From Alphaproteobacteria bacterium (GTDB lineage: Bacteria > Pseudomonadota > Alphaproteobacteria > Micavibrionales > Micavibrionaceae), in NCBI GenBank assembly GCA_023150415.1, contig JAKLKY010000009.1, positions 1 through 55,067 on the forward strand: a DNA stretch of 55,067 nt, given 5' to 3'. Position numbers and translations under genes: made by a program. The notes below the pieces were generated by a model. It made no database searches, was not told where the DNA came from, and was given only the letters and a program-made list of their open reading frames with translations. How positions within the stretch are numbered: the first letter of the stretch is position 1; each line of letters starts with the position of its first letter. Below, piece by piece: positions 35,620-47,080 of this stretch.

Positions 35620-35671
35620 GACACGCCTTTTTCATTGCTAATTTTCTTCCAATCGGCTAAAGCCCTAGCCC

Positions 35672-37513
<1,842 letters not shown>

Positions 37514-37528
37514 TTCGATCCCTGCCGC

Positions 37529-40500
37529 TCATAAACGCCTGCACTGCCGCCAAAGCAAAAATCCGGCAAGGGCAAGACCTGCTCCCATCACCAGCCACAA
37601 CATCGGCAAGGCCTGCGTAGGCAAGAATGAGCCCTTGGGGGTCTTTTCTTTTGCGGCGGCGCTGAGCAACTCAACTTGCTCTTTAAGTTCATCGTGCGCG
37701 TTTTTGAGATCCTGTATCTGGGTTTCAAGTTCTTTATTTTCCTTGTTCAGCACCTGCACCGCACTGATCAGGGGCGCAATAAAATCCCGATAATCAATCG
37801 TGCGCATATCTTCGGTGCGATCAGGTTGAATGATCATTTCGGGGAAAACAGATTCCAGCTCTTGCGCGATGACGCCGTAACGTTTCCGCTTGTCCGCATT
37901 ATCCTTCATCACGAAGCTATGCGTTTTCACCTTCATCAGGCGATCCATAATCGCCTCGCTATCCAGAGGTTTGATATCCTCTTTCACGCGCCGATCAGAG
38001 ACTGAAGCGCCCATCGCCACCCACGCAGCACCTTCGCGCACTTCAAAACCCGGTGTCGTGGTATTGTAGCGGATCATCCCTGTCACAGCCGCTAAGGGGC
38101 GTTGAATCGATGTACCGTTAGGCACAATAATCGCATCCGTGCCCGAGCCCGCGTCGATAATCCCACGCGGTACTAATTGTGTTGCAGGCAGACGATTATC
38201 AATGACCACGCGCCCTCCGAAAATGCCAAAGGTACGCGCAGCGGTGACGTTGGCACCGTTATGATCACCCATAAAAAATGCTATGGCTCCGTCGCCGCTC
38301 ACGACAGGATTAGATGTCATGTTTCCTGCTCCAAAGGCAATGGCATTGACGCCTGTCGCGTTCACTTCCTGACCTAACGCTATTGAACCTGTGTTCGATG
38401 CCCATGTTGCCGAACCAAGGGCAACGGAGGCTGTACCCGTCGCAGCCGTACTCACACCAGCAGTAAAGCTGTTCGATCCAGAAGCAATCGAGCTCGTGCC
38501 AAACGCAACGCTAGCCGTTCCAATACCCGCGTCATCCCATTGTGTGCCAAGTGTATAGCCCGCGCGGAACGCTCCTTTTGACTTGTCGAAGAACATGCGG
38601 TTGTCGTCATCCGTACCGGCAGCATTGTCCAAGGTCGTGCCACCGAACAAGAAATCATCGCTGGCGATGGTCACAACGGTAGAGACAGGCCTGACGGAAC
38701 CGGTGCCCGAATCGCGTTCAAATGGACTGGGCACACCGCCGCCATCCGAGGTAAAGCCATCCTCATCCGTACCGCAACCCCATCCTGCGCTCGCTGTAAA
38801 AACAATTTTTTCCGTCGTATCATCACAATCTGGAACATCGCTGAATTCCTGCGACAAACCATCCAATAAATAAATGGGCGAACTTACGGAAATATTGGTA
38901 TCAATCTCTTCAAGCACATCGAGCGACTCCGAAATATCCACATCGCCACTCACTTCTAATGTGGCGTCATAACCACTCACAGCTGAATCGTTAGCATGAC
39001 CCAAACCGATACGCTTATTTTGTAAGTCCCCGTGAATCACATTGCCGATATTTAAATATCGCGAAGTTGCGGCTGCAGGCACATCTGCCAAGCTGCCGAT
39101 TAGAATATTTGTTGTCCCCGTAGTGAGAGTAGCACCCGTATTTGGTCCAAGCAGTGTATTATTTCCTCCGGAAACAGGTCCTGTTGTGCCCGCATTACGA
39201 CCGAGCAAAATTGTGCCACTTGCCGCTGCGGGTGTATCAAGTAACAAGTCTCCTTCAACGCGATAACCCCCTGTTGTATTAGCGGAACCGGTCACATCCA
39301 GCTCATAGGACGGCATTTCATTTAAAATGCCAACCTTACGGTCATTGCGAGCGAAGAGAATGCTGCTACTGGCGCTATTGCGCACGGTTAAAGCTGCTGT
39401 GGCATTGGTTGCCACCGTGCCTGTTATGATTACATCGGAATCTTCCATTGTTAATTGCTTATCCGTGCCATTCAACGTAACGCGCGGTCCCCCTGCCACA
39501 CCGCTATACAATTGAAGGCCGACATCGGGAACGTCGAGGCCGGTGATTGTCTGACCATTCGCCCATTGAACATTGGTATTCGACAACTTCACGGATCCGG
39601 TCAATTGGATATTCCCATCCACATCCAGCGCTTCTTGCGGATCGGAAAGAACCGTTCCAATCCCCACATTCCCGCCGCCATAGTAAATCTGCCCAGCATT
39701 ATCCCCAGCCACCCAATAGCTCGACCCTGAGGCCACACCTTCCCAGCTTGCCGCGCCTGCCCCGTCATTAGCGGGATCGTCGCAGATTTCAATCGAATCA
39801 GGCTCAGTGGTGCGATTGATACGAAGAATCCCAATATTTGCGCTATCCGCCGCTGCATTATCGCACATCGCATTCGTTGCTTCTGTCTCATCAGGTAGAA
39901 AAAGCGAGGCGGCGCCCAAACGCAACGCCGCGCTGGGCGACGCGCTCAGATCAATATCACCGCTGAAGCTCGCGCCGCCTGTGACCTCAAGATCTTTTGC
40001 AATGGTGGCTGTTGTCGGATCCCCTGTCTTAAGCGACCACAATCCACCAGACGATGCCACAGCCTCGGCATAGGTGAATTCGATGACGATATCATCACTG
40101 GCCGGGCCCTCTTCGATCAGATCATCGGCGTTATCGGGAATGCTATCCGCGTTCGCATCAACCCAGTTGTTGCAGGTGGTTTCAAAAGTCTGGTTGGGAC
40201 CGGCAGAGATAATCGCAATCACAACATAACCGTCATTGTTGCCGCCATCCAGACGCCGCGCATTTTCGCCTGCGCCGCTAACAGCGTTGCATCCGGCATT
40301 GTTGACAGACGAACCATTGTCCCATACGCAATAGCCATACTCGATTCCCCAGGGATCTTGCTTGGAAACACCCAACTGATCTGGCAATTGCCCGCCGCCC
40401 GTGGGTGCCGGCGTGCCCGTCTTCCAACCAAACGGCTCGACAAACGTATCGGCATCGCAATCGCCGCTGCTGGCCAGTTCTGCCGATTCAACAATCGCTT

Positions 40501-40681
40501 GACGATGAGCCAGTTGCATCTGTGCTTCAGCCTCGGCACGTCGACTTACAGTGACGAGAGTTGTTAACGGTCCGCGCGTCAATGACGCAATCCCCACACC
40601 GATCACACCGATCAATGCCACAGCCGCGAATAATGTGAAGAAAATATTGCCACGTTCATAAGGGCGATGATGCTGCAGCAT
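37529..40681 (-). CDS. Chimeric pseudopilin / trimeric-fibre protein with S74 endosialidase-type chaperone
   Basis: This 1050-residue mosaic has five visible parts. (1) A prepilin-like N-terminus: E-R-G followed by N-I-F-F-T-L-F-A-A-V-A-L-I-G (about 9-34), then a pseudopilin-like D-P-W-G-I-E-Y-G-Y near 108. (2) A long Gly/Thr/Asp-rich beta region with phage-fibre phrases (G-N-V-G-I-G-T, L-D-V-D-G-N-I-Q-L). (3) YadA/Hia-type head repeats (about 705-785: A-S-V-A-F-G, A-S-V-A-L-G, G-S-I-A-L-G, N-A-I-A-F-G). (4) A peptidase S74 intramolecular chaperone (about 890-960: S-D-R-R-V-K-E-D-I-K-P-L, R-Y-G-V-I-A-Q-E-L-E), then a coiled coil. (5) A C-terminal membrane helix with basic end. S74 domains fold trimeric fibres and normally cut themselves off at a Ser. 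It probably forms a surface or pilus-tip adhesin; the ligand is unknown. Confidence 0.85.
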   Translation of the reverse strand: MLQHHRPYERGNIFFTLFAAVALIGVIGVGIASLTRGPLTTLVTVSRRAEAEAQMQLAHRQAIVESAELASSGDCDADTFVEPFGWKTGTPAPTGGGQLPDQLGVSKQDPWGIEYGYCVWDNGSSVNNAGCNAVSGAGENARRLDGGNNDGYVVIAIISAGPNQTFETTCNNWVDANADSIPDNADDLIEEGPASDDIVIEFTYAEAVASSGGLWSLKTGDPTTATIAKDLEVTGGASFSGDIDLSASPSAALRLGAASLFLPDETEATNAMCDNAAADSANIGILRINRTTEPDSIEICDDPANDGAGAASWEGVASGSSYWVAGDNAGQIYYGGGNVGIGTVLSDPQEALDVDGNIQLTGSVKLSNTNVQWANGQTITGLDVPDVGLQLYSGVAGGPRVTLNGTDKQLTMEDSDVIITGTVATNATAALTVRNSASSSILFARNDRKVGILNEMPSYELDVTGSANTTGGYRVEGDLLLDTPAAASGTILLGRNAGTTGPVSGGNNTLLGPNTGATLTTGTTNILIGSLADVPAAATSRYLNIGNVIHGDLQNKRIGLGHANDSAVSGYDATLEVSGDVDISESLDVLEEIDTNISVSSPIYLLDGLSQEFSDVPDCDDTTEKIVFTASAGWGCGTDEDGFTSDGGGVPSPFERDSGTGSVRPVSTVVTIASDDFLFGGTTLDNAAGTDDDNRMFFDKSKGAFRAGYTLGTQWDDAGIGTASVAFGTSSIASGSNSFTAGVSTAATGTASVALGSATWASNTGSIALGQEVNATGVNAIAFGAGNMTSNPVVSGDGAIAFFMGDHNGANVTAARTFGIFGGRVVIDNRLPATQLVPRGIIDAGSGTDAIIVPNGTSIQRPLAAVTGMIRYNTTTPGFEVREGAAWVAMGASVSDRRVKEDIKPLDSEAIMDRLMKVKTHSFVMKDNADKRKRYGVIAQELESVFPEMIIQPDRTEDMRTIDYRDFIAPLISAVQVLNKENKELETQIQDLKNAHDELKEQVELLSAAAKEKTPKGSFLPTQALPMLWLVMGAGLALAGFLLWRQCRRL

Positions 40682-40696
40682 TGTAAATCCTGATGA

Positions 40697-42487
40697 TTAG
40701 AATATTAATACACGCCGAAAACCACTAAGACCTGGCATAGTATAAAAGAAAACTTGATCCTGCGCATCCCATTCGATGCTTTGTGTAAAAAAAACTGTGC
40801 GAAATTCTGGCGCAATATTTTTCAAGAAATTATTCATTTGTGAATGCGGAATACCCAGGCGGCGCGCTTGCACTGCCAGGCGCAGCATCTTCTTCAAGGC
40901 ATTATTCTGATGAAAAGTGCTAATAACGCCAACATTGGTTGTGAAAGTGGTCAACGACAATTCTGCCAACAACGTCCCCAGCGGGTTATAAACCCGCAAC
41001 CAGAGAGGCATCGGCTGCAGCACGGCAAATACGGCGCGCTGGCGCGCCATCAAATCCGGATGTATGAACAAGTCATCAGCAATTTCAAGCGCGGCGGTGA
41101 ATTGATTGCGCGTAGCGTTAGGCTGGATAAAGGGAAAATAGCCAACCAGCGAACGCTGCAGCAAATTCTCGTAGAGCACATATTCATGCGCCATAATGCC
41201 ATCGATCACATTCTGCCCGAATACGAGATCCGCCACCGCCAGATCGATTTCCTTCCCATAGTCCAGCACGGCTTGCGGCCAAGCGCGCAGCAAAATCGGC
41301 AAAGCGCTCAGAATATGGTTGTAATGGATGATGATTTTACTTTTTCCGGATAGAAAGCCTGGCTGGAGCAAGGCTGTGCGCCAAAAAGATGCCGCCTGCA
41401 ACCAAGCCACAAAAACCGCTTGAGGTTGTGGATCTTGCCCTTCGATTTGCAGGATGAGATCGGCCAGGAACAGATCGGTTAAAGCAACACTTTCCTGCGT
41501 TAAATAAACATTCTCGATCCGCTGCGGCGAAGCGGTGAGCATATCGCGCCGGTATGCGTCAATCAGCCCGCGATAGGCAGATAGAACACCCTGCGCCTCC
41601 TGCGGCGTGGGACATATGGCGATAGCACGATAATGCGCGTGGCGTGAAGCGCAGCGAAAATCTGGTAACTTCACGGCGATATCGAACCCCGAACGGTTGC
41701 GCCAAGTCGCTATCAAGGGTGCCAGATCCTGCGGCGCCTGCGCTGTCAATGCCACAAGCCTTGTATCCAGTGGTCGATCCGTGAGGTTCAGCGCCGCCCA
41801 GCCGCCCACAATCAGCATCTGCAACAAAACCAGTACCAGAAATGGCCCATGAAAGATTTTCTGCAGAAAGGTCGGCCCCTCCGGATGTACATCAAAATGA
41901 TCGATCTTCACATCCCAAAGAATATCGTGCAGCGCGCGTTTGCCCCGGCGGGTGAGCACAGGCACGTAAATGGCAACTTGCAGCAAAAGCAACAACGCAA
42001 AACTGTTTAACAACCCCCAATGCAACAAGGGCAGCTGCATTTTCACGCTGATTAATACCAGCTCATTGGCCAAAATCAGCGGCGCAAATCCCGTAAATGA
42101 CCATCCCCACGCCCGCAGGAAAGACAGGCGCTGGCCGTTGCTGTTACGGCGCACACGTAAATAAAATGCAACCATACCCGGCGTCGCGCGCACCGTGCTG
42201 GCGATCCCGATCGCCGAAAGGGCAAACAATCCCGCGATAATCGCCAATGATCGGCCCACACGCCCCCAATCCATATCCGGCGAAGGCGGCGTATAGCGCG
42301 GCCGCGTGAAAGGCACATCAAAGGCCAGATGATAGACAAAGCTCAGCGCTGCCAGCCCCAGGAGCAAAACCCCGATATCTAAAACCATTGCGCCGTGCCT
42401 TTGCACCAATGTCGCGGGAAAGACATGAAGACGGTTTTGATAGGGATTGAGGAATTTATGTAGAAAATGTGGTGTGCTTGCTTCCAT
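40697..42487 (-). CDS. RDD-like multi-pass membrane protein, function unknown
   Basis: This 596-residue protein has an N-terminal membrane part (about 30-215, four or five helices) that resembles the RDD domain: M-V-L-D-I-G-V-L-L-L-G at the first helix and T-P-G-M-V-A-F-Y-L-R-V-R before a basic loop. After a further helix (about 215-240) comes a 350-residue extracytoplasmic or cytoplasmic domain I do not recognise. It is Leu/Ala-rich with several Trp and ends F-F-Y-T-M-P-G-L-S-G-F-R-R. Fifteen bases separate its stop from the fibre gene start, so the two are very likely one operon. A role in export, anchoring or maturation of the fibre is an inference from position. Confidence 0.7.
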   Translation of the reverse strand: MEASTPHFLHKFLNPYQNRLHVFPATLVQRHGAMVLDIGVLLLGLAALSFVYHLAFDVPFTRPRYTPPSPDMDWGRVGRSLAIIAGLFALSAIGIASTVRATPGMVAFYLRVRRNSNGQRLSFLRAWGWSFTGFAPLILANELVLISVKMQLPLLHWGLLNSFALLLLLQVAIYVPVLTRRGKRALHDILWDVKIDHFDVHPEGPTFLQKIFHGPFLVLVLLQMLIVGGWAALNLTDRPLDTRLVALTAQAPQDLAPLIATWRNRSGFDIAVKLPDFRCASRHAHYRAIAICPTPQEAQGVLSAYRGLIDAYRRDMLTASPQRIENVYLTQESVALTDLFLADLILQIEGQDPQPQAVFVAWLQAASFWRTALLQPGFLSGKSKIIIHYNHILSALPILLRAWPQAVLDYGKEIDLAVADLVFGQNVIDGIMAHEYVLYENLLQRSLVGYFPFIQPNATRNQFTAALEIADDLFIHPDLMARQRAVFAVLQPMPLWLRVYNPLGTLLAELSLTTFTTNVGVISTFHQNNALKKMLRLAVQARRLGIPHSQMNNFLKNIAPEFRTVFFTQSIEWDAQDQVFFYTMPGLSGFRRVLIF

Positions 42488-42521
42488 AACCTCAGATCAC
42501 TATATATGCTCTTATAAACAC

Positions 42522-44183
42522 ATGACATCAGATTCGCCCACAGCAACCCCCTACCGCGTTCTTGCGCGTAAGTATCGCCCGCAGAATTTTGACCAGCTGA
42601 TCGGTCAGGACGCGCTGGTGCGTACCTTGAAGAACGCCATTACTTCGGGCCGCATTGCCCATGCCTATATGCTGACCGGGGTGCGCGGCGTGGGCAAAAC
42701 CACCACTGCCCGCATCATCGCCAAAGCCTTGAATTATAAGGGCCCAGATGGGACATCTGGCCCAACCACCGGCCCAACGGATGATTGCGCGCTGTGCCGC
42801 GCCATTGCTGAAGACCGCCACCCCGACGTCATGGAAATGGACGCCGCCAGCCGCACCGGCGTGGATGACATTCGCGAGATTATCGACGGCATGCGCTACG
42901 CCCCCAGCGAGGCACGCTATAAAATCTACATCATCGACGAAGTGCACATGCTCTCCAAGAACGCGTTCAACGCGCTTTTGAAGACCCTGGAAGAGCCCCC
43001 CGAGCATGTAAAATTCATCTTCGCGACCACTGAAATTCGCAAGGTTCCCGTCACCGTGCTGTCGCGCTGTCAGCGTTTTGATTTGCGCCGCGTGGATGCT
43101 GCGACGCTCCATGATCACTTCCAGAAAATTTGCGATCTTGAGAGTGTGCAGGCCGAGGCCGATGCACTGGCCCTGATCGCCCGCGCAGCCGATGGGTCCG
43201 TACGCGATGGTCTCAGTCTGCTCGATCAGGCTATTTCATTGGGAGGCGCGCAAGTCAGCGCACAACAGGTCAAGGACATGCTGGGTCTGGGTGATCGCGC
43301 CCAAACCCTTGATATGCTTGAATTTCTGCTCAAGGGCAAAACCGCCGAAGGATTGCAGATCTCCGACGACCTCTTCCGGGCCGGCGTCGATCCGCTGGTG
43401 CTGGTGCAAGATTTGCTTGATCTCGTGCATCTTTTGACGCGCCTTCGCGCAGTGCCAAAGTCAGGATCGTCGCTCTTGACACCAGATATGCAAAACAGAT
43501 GCGCGGCGCTCGCCGCCAGCCTGTCGATGCCGTCTTTGGGCAAAGCCTGGCAGATCTTATTGAAAGGCATTACCGAGGTTCAGCATGCACCACAGCCACA
43601 GAATGCCGCCGAAATAATCCTGATTCGTTTGGCTTATGCCGCTGACCTACCTGATCCGGTCGATCTTCTTCGCAGGTTGAAAGATCAGCCTGAAAGCACT
43701 GCGCAGGCACCCCTCTCAACGGTATCGCCGCCGATATCCGGAGGCAGTACGGCCCGTACGCGTACGAATGGATCAGCAACAGCTTTAGCCATTTCTGAGC
43801 CTTTGCAAAGCTCTGTACCGGCTCCCCGTACGCTTGAAGATGTTGTCGCTCTGCTGGATCAGGGCGGCGAACCCTTGCTGGCTAGTCAGGTTTATCATGG
43901 CGTGCACCTTATTAAGATGGAAGAAGGGCGGCTGGAAATCAGACCACATGAAGACGCCCCGCCCCAATTGGCGCAGGATCTGGGCGCGAAGCTCAGTGTT
44001 TTGACCGGCCAACGCTGGATTGTCAGCATCTCGCGCGAGGTCGGCGCAGCGACTTTGGCACAACAAGCACAAGGTGTTCGCGCAGCAGAATTCGAAAAAA
44101 TCTTGCAGATGCCTCTTATTCAGGCCATTGTGGACACGTTTCCGGGCACCAAGCTCGTCGATATTCGCGATAAGAAGGATTAA
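42522..44183 (+). CDS. dnaX: DNA polymerase III subunit gamma/tau
   Basis: DnaX is the ATPase core of the clamp loader. The 553-residue protein has Y-R-V-L-A-R-K-Y-R-P-Q-N-F near its start, Walker A G-V-R-G-V-G-K-T (53-60), Walker B-type I-Y-I-I-D-E-V-H-M-L and the S-R-C-Q-R-F-D-L arginine-finger motif. Domain III and a C-terminal tau-like region (about 410-553) follow. Between N-Y-K-G-P-D-G and E-D-R-H-P only C-A-L-C remains of the usual four-Cys zinc module, so zinc binding may be lost. The ATG at 42522 fits the family start. It is followed by ybaB after five bases. Confidence 0.96.
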   Translation: MTSDSPTATPYRVLARKYRPQNFDQLIGQDALVRTLKNAITSGRIAHAYMLTGVRGVGKTTTARIIAKALNYKGPDGTSGPTTGPTDDCALCRAIAEDRHPDVMEMDAASRTGVDDIREIIDGMRYAPSEARYKIYIIDEVHMLSKNAFNALLKTLEEPPEHVKFIFATTEIRKVPVTVLSRCQRFDLRRVDAATLHDHFQKICDLESVQAEADALALIARAADGSVRDGLSLLDQAISLGGAQVSAQQVKDMLGLGDRAQTLDMLEFLLKGKTAEGLQISDDLFRAGVDPLVLVQDLLDLVHLLTRLRAVPKSGSSLLTPDMQNRCAALAASLSMPSLGKAWQILLKGITEVQHAPQPQNAAEIILIRLAYAADLPDPVDLLRRLKDQPESTAQAPLSTVSPPISGGSTARTRTNGSATALAISEPLQSSVPAPRTLEDVVALLDQGGEPLLASQVYHGVHLIKMEEGRLEIRPHEDAPPQLAQDLGAKLSVLTGQRWIVSISREVGAATLAQQAQGVRAAEFEKILQMPLIQAIVDTFPGTKLVDIRDKKD

Positions 44184-44188
44184 GAACC

Positions 44189-44515
44189 ATGATCGACATT
44201 CAAAAAATGATGAAACAGGCGCAGGAAGTGCAGTTCAAGCTGCAGGAGATGCAAGAACGCCTGAAAGAAATCGACGTTGAGGGTGAATCGGGCGGCGGAC
44301 TCGTAAAAGTGGTCATGTCCTGTGCGGGCGAGCTACGCGGCCTTACGATCGATCCATCGATTATCGTGGCCGATGATAAAGAAACACTCGAAGATCTCAT
44401 CGTCGCTGCTGTTAACAATGCCAGCGAAAACAAGGATGAGCGCATCCGACAGGAAACCGAATCCATGATGCGCGAGATGGGCCTCCCCCCCGGCTTCCAG
44501 TTGCCGAATACTTAA
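44189..44515 (+). CDS. ybaB: YbaB/EbfC family nucleoid-associated protein
   Basis: This 108-residue DNA-binding protein has the family start I-Q-K-M-M-K-Q-A-Q-E-V-Q-x-K-L-Q-E-M-Q, a central beta part (G-G-G-L-V-K-V-V-M-S-C-A-G-E) and the C-terminal M-R-E-M-G-L-P-P-G-F-Q. YbaB follows dnaX in most bacteria, usually with recR after it; here an exonuclease III gene follows instead. The ATG lies six bases after the dnaX stop and its own stop overlaps the next ATG (TAATG). Confidence 0.96.
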   Translation: MIDIQKMMKQAQEVQFKLQEMQERLKEIDVEGESGGGLVKVVMSCAGELRGLTIDPSIIVADDKETLEDLIVAAVNNASENKDERIRQETESMMREMGLPPGFQLPNT

Positions 44516-45303
44516 TGAAGCTCCTCACCTGGAATATCAACTCGGTGCGGCTTCGGCTGCCGCTGCTGCTGCGCTTGATGAAAGACACACAGGCCGATGT
44601 CATCGCACTGCAGGAAACCAAATGCCCGGATGAATTTTTCCCGCGCGCAGAGATCGAAAAGGCCGGATACAAGCACATCCATATCCATGGCATGAAAGGC
44701 TATAACGGCGTGGCGATTCTCTCGAAAATTCCTTTTGAGCGGACAGGAATTCATGACCGCGTCAAGCGCAACGACTGCCGCCACATCGCCGCACAGATCA
44801 ACGGTATTGAATTTCACAATCTTTATATCCCGGCGGGCGGAGATATTCCTGATCCCGATCTGAACGATAAATTCAGGCACAAGCTGGATTACGTCGAGGA
44901 CATTGCCGATTATTTCACCAAAAATCACCGCGCCGATCAAAAGCTCATCGCACTCGGCGATTTCAACGTCGCGCCGCACGAGCATGATGTCTGGTCGCAC
45001 AAACAGCTTTTGAACGTCGTTTCGCACACGCCGCCGGAAACCACGCGGCTGCTGGATTTTAAAAAGACGCTGAACTGGCTAGACACCAGCCGCCACTTTA
45101 TTCCGATGGATCAGAAGGCCTACACTTGGTGGTCGTACCGCAACAGGGATTGGAAGAAATCGAACCGCGGCCGGCGCCTCGATCACATCTGGACCACGCA
45201 GCCACTAAAGGATTCTTTGAAAGGGCATGATATTTTGCAGCCCCTGCGCGACTGGGACAGCCCGTCCGACCATGTGCCGGTGGTGGTAGAATTAAGGGGT
45301 TGA
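44515..45303 (+). CDS. xthA: Exodeoxyribonuclease III
   Basis: This Mg2+-dependent AP endonuclease/3'-5' exonuclease works in base-excision repair. The 262-residue protein has W-N-I-N-S-V-R-L-R (6-14), I-A-L-Q-E-T-K with the metal-binding Glu, the catalytic G-D-F-N-V-A-P (about 143-149), Y-T-W-W-S-Y-R, R-L-D-H-I-W and a terminal S-D-H-V-P-V-V-V-E. These are the hallmarks of the ExoIII group. It is coupled to ybaB by TAATG and overlaps the convergent thioredoxin-like gene by 12 bases. Confidence 0.96.
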   Translation: MKLLTWNINSVRLRLPLLLRLMKDTQADVIALQETKCPDEFFPRAEIEKAGYKHIHIHGMKGYNGVAILSKIPFERTGIHDRVKRNDCRHIAAQINGIEFHNLYIPAGGDIPDPDLNDKFRHKLDYVEDIADYFTKNHRADQKLIALGDFNVAPHEHDVWSHKQLLNVVSHTPPETTRLLDFKKTLNWLDTSRHFIPMDQKAYTWWSYRNRDWKKSNRGRRLDHIWTTQPLKDSLKGHDILQPLRDWDSPSDHVPVVVELRG

Positions 45304-45645
45304 AGGCATATTCACCGCCATCCGCAACCCAGCGTGCAGCACATTCTCATGCAGGCCGTCCGTCGCGGCAATGCCTCCGATAATAATCACTGGCGTTTGT
45401 GTGGTAAGGATAAGCCTCTGATCGCGATAGTCATCAAGCCGATCCTGACAATCTTGCTGCGCCATGTCGCATTTTTCCATGCGGATAAGGGGACCATATT
45501 GCACCGCAATCTTGTCCAGATTGGCCTCAACAACCGCCAGATCGGCGCAATCTTGCAGATAAAACAGCTCCACCAGCACGGGGTCCTGCGCCTGAGCCGC
45601 TGTCCCAGAGAAAAGACACAATAAGATAAGAGTCAAAAACCGCAT
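45292..45645 (-). CDS. Secreted thioredoxin-fold-like protein
   Basis: This 117-residue protein has a signal peptide (L-T-L-I-L-L-C-L-F-S-G, cleavage near A-Q-A). It is followed by V-L-V-E-L-F-Y-L-Q-D-C, which has the strand-then-cysteine look of DUF1223/thioredoxin-like proteins, and by T-Q-T-P-V-I-I-I-G-G, the cis-Pro region of that fold. The C-x-x-C pair is absent (only one Cys at the expected site), so a redox function is doubtful. Two more Cys lie around residues 60-67. It was probably recruited as a small periplasmic protein. It converges with xthA. Confidence 0.6.
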   Translation of the reverse strand: MRFLTLILLCLFSGTAAQAQDPVLVELFYLQDCADLAVVEANLDKIAVQYGPLIRMEKCDMAQQDCQDRLDDYRDQRLILTTQTPVIIIGGIAATDGLHENVLHAGLRMAVNMPSTP

Positions 45646-45704
45646 AATTTTATTCTATCATAAAATTTGCCAAAACAGCGGAAGCCCCTGTATAACCTCT
45701 GCGC

Positions 45705-47060
45705 ATGACTGGAACGCCTGCACCGACCGAAATCAAGGACCGCCCGACCATCGGGCTGGTGTCGCTGGGCTGTCCGAAGGCGCTGGTGGACTCCGAACGC
45801 ATCGTAACCCAGCTGCGCGCCGACGGCTACGGCTTCACCGACACGCATGAAGGGGCCGATCTGGTGATCGTCAATACCTGCGGCTTCCTCGACAGCGCCA
45901 AGGAAGAAAGTCTGCACGCCATCGGCGAGGCGATGAACGAGAATGGCCGCGTCATCGTCACGGGATGCATGGGCGCGGAGGCTGAGCAGATCACGTCTAA
46001 ATACCCCAATATCCTGGCCGTGACCGGCCCGCATCAATATGAGCAAGTCGTCAGCGCCGTGCACACCCACCAGCCGATGACGCATAATCCGTTCGTCGAT
46101 CTCACCCCACCCAGCTATGACGAGGCCGGGATTAAACTAACCCCGCGCCATTACGCCTATCTGAAGATTTCCGAGGGCTGCAACAACCGCTGCTCATTTT
46201 GTATTATCCCCTCCCTGCGCGGCGATCTGGTCTCGCGCCCGCTGCATCGCGTGCTGCATGAGGCCGAACAGCTGGCCAAAGCAGGTGTAAAGGAATTGCT
46301 GGTGATCTCGCAAGATACCAGCGCCTATGGTGTTGATTTGAAATATGCGGAAAGCCCGTGGAAAAACCGCCGCGTCCCGGCAAAGTTTTATAATTTGTGC
46401 GAGGAGCTGGGCCAGATGGGCATCTGGGTACGCCTGCACTATGTGTACCCCTACCCGCATGTCGACAGCGTGATCCCGCTGATGGCCGATGGCAAGATCC
46501 TGCCCTATCTCGATATTCCCTTCCAGCATGCCGCGCCGAATGTGCTGAAGGCCATGCGCCGCCCGGCCGCGCAGGAAAAGACGCTGGCGCGCATTCAGGC
46601 TTGGCGCAATATGTGTCCGGATCTCACCCTGCGCTCCAGCTTCATCGTTGGCTTCCCCGGCGAGACGGAAGAGGATTTCGAGTTCCTGCTGCAATGGCTG
46701 GAAGAAGCGCAGATCGACCGCGCAGGCGCCTTCCAGTATGAAAACGTGCAGGGCGCCACGAGCAATACACATGACAACCACGTGCCCGACGAGATCAAGG
46801 AAATCCGCTGGCAGCGCTTCATGGAAAAACAGCAGGAAATCAGCGCTAAGAAACAAGCTGCCAAGGTGGGCAAAACGCTGGAATGCATCATTGACGAAGT
46901 TGCAGGCGGCGGCGCAGATGCGCGCTCCAAAGCTGATGCGCCGGATATTGACGGCACGGTGTATCTGCGCGACGTGCCTGATACGATCCAACCCGGCGAT
47001 ATTGTGCGGGTGAACATCGAAGAGGCCGAAGATTACGATTTGTATGGCGTCCCGGCTTAG
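45705..47060 (+). CDS. rimO: Ribosomal protein S12 methylthiotransferase RimO
   Basis: This radical-SAM enzyme adds a methylthio group to the conserved Asp of ribosomal protein S12. The 451-residue protein has the N-terminal UPF0004 domain ([24 protein letters not shown]) with three Cys for the second Fe-S cluster. The radical-SAM triad is C-N-N-R-C-S-F-C (about 159-166), and a TRAM domain (about 380-450) closes the protein. The C-P-K-x-x-V-D-S-E and P-S-L-R-G-x-L segments separate RimO from MiaB. Confidence 0.97.
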   Translation: MTGTPAPTEIKDRPTIGLVSLGCPKALVDSERIVTQLRADGYGFTDTHEGADLVIVNTCGFLDSAKEESLHAIGEAMNENGRVIVTGCMGAEAEQITSKYPNILAVTGPHQYEQVVSAVHTHQPMTHNPFVDLTPPSYDEAGIKLTPRHYAYLKISEGCNNRCSFCIIPSLRGDLVSRPLHRVLHEAEQLAKAGVKELLVISQDTSAYGVDLKYAESPWKNRRVPAKFYNLCEELGQMGIWVRLHYVYPYPHVDSVIPLMADGKILPYLDIPFQHAAPNVLKAMRRPAAQEKTLARIQAWRNMCPDLTLRSSFIVGFPGETEEDFEFLLQWLEEAQIDRAGAFQYENVQGATSNTHDNHVPDEIKEIRWQRFMEKQQEISAKKQAAKVGKTLECIIDEVAGGGADARSKADAPDIDGTVYLRDVPDTIQPGDIVRVNIEEAEDYDLYGVPA

Positions 47061-47080
47061 ATTTTTTTAGACTTTCTTGA

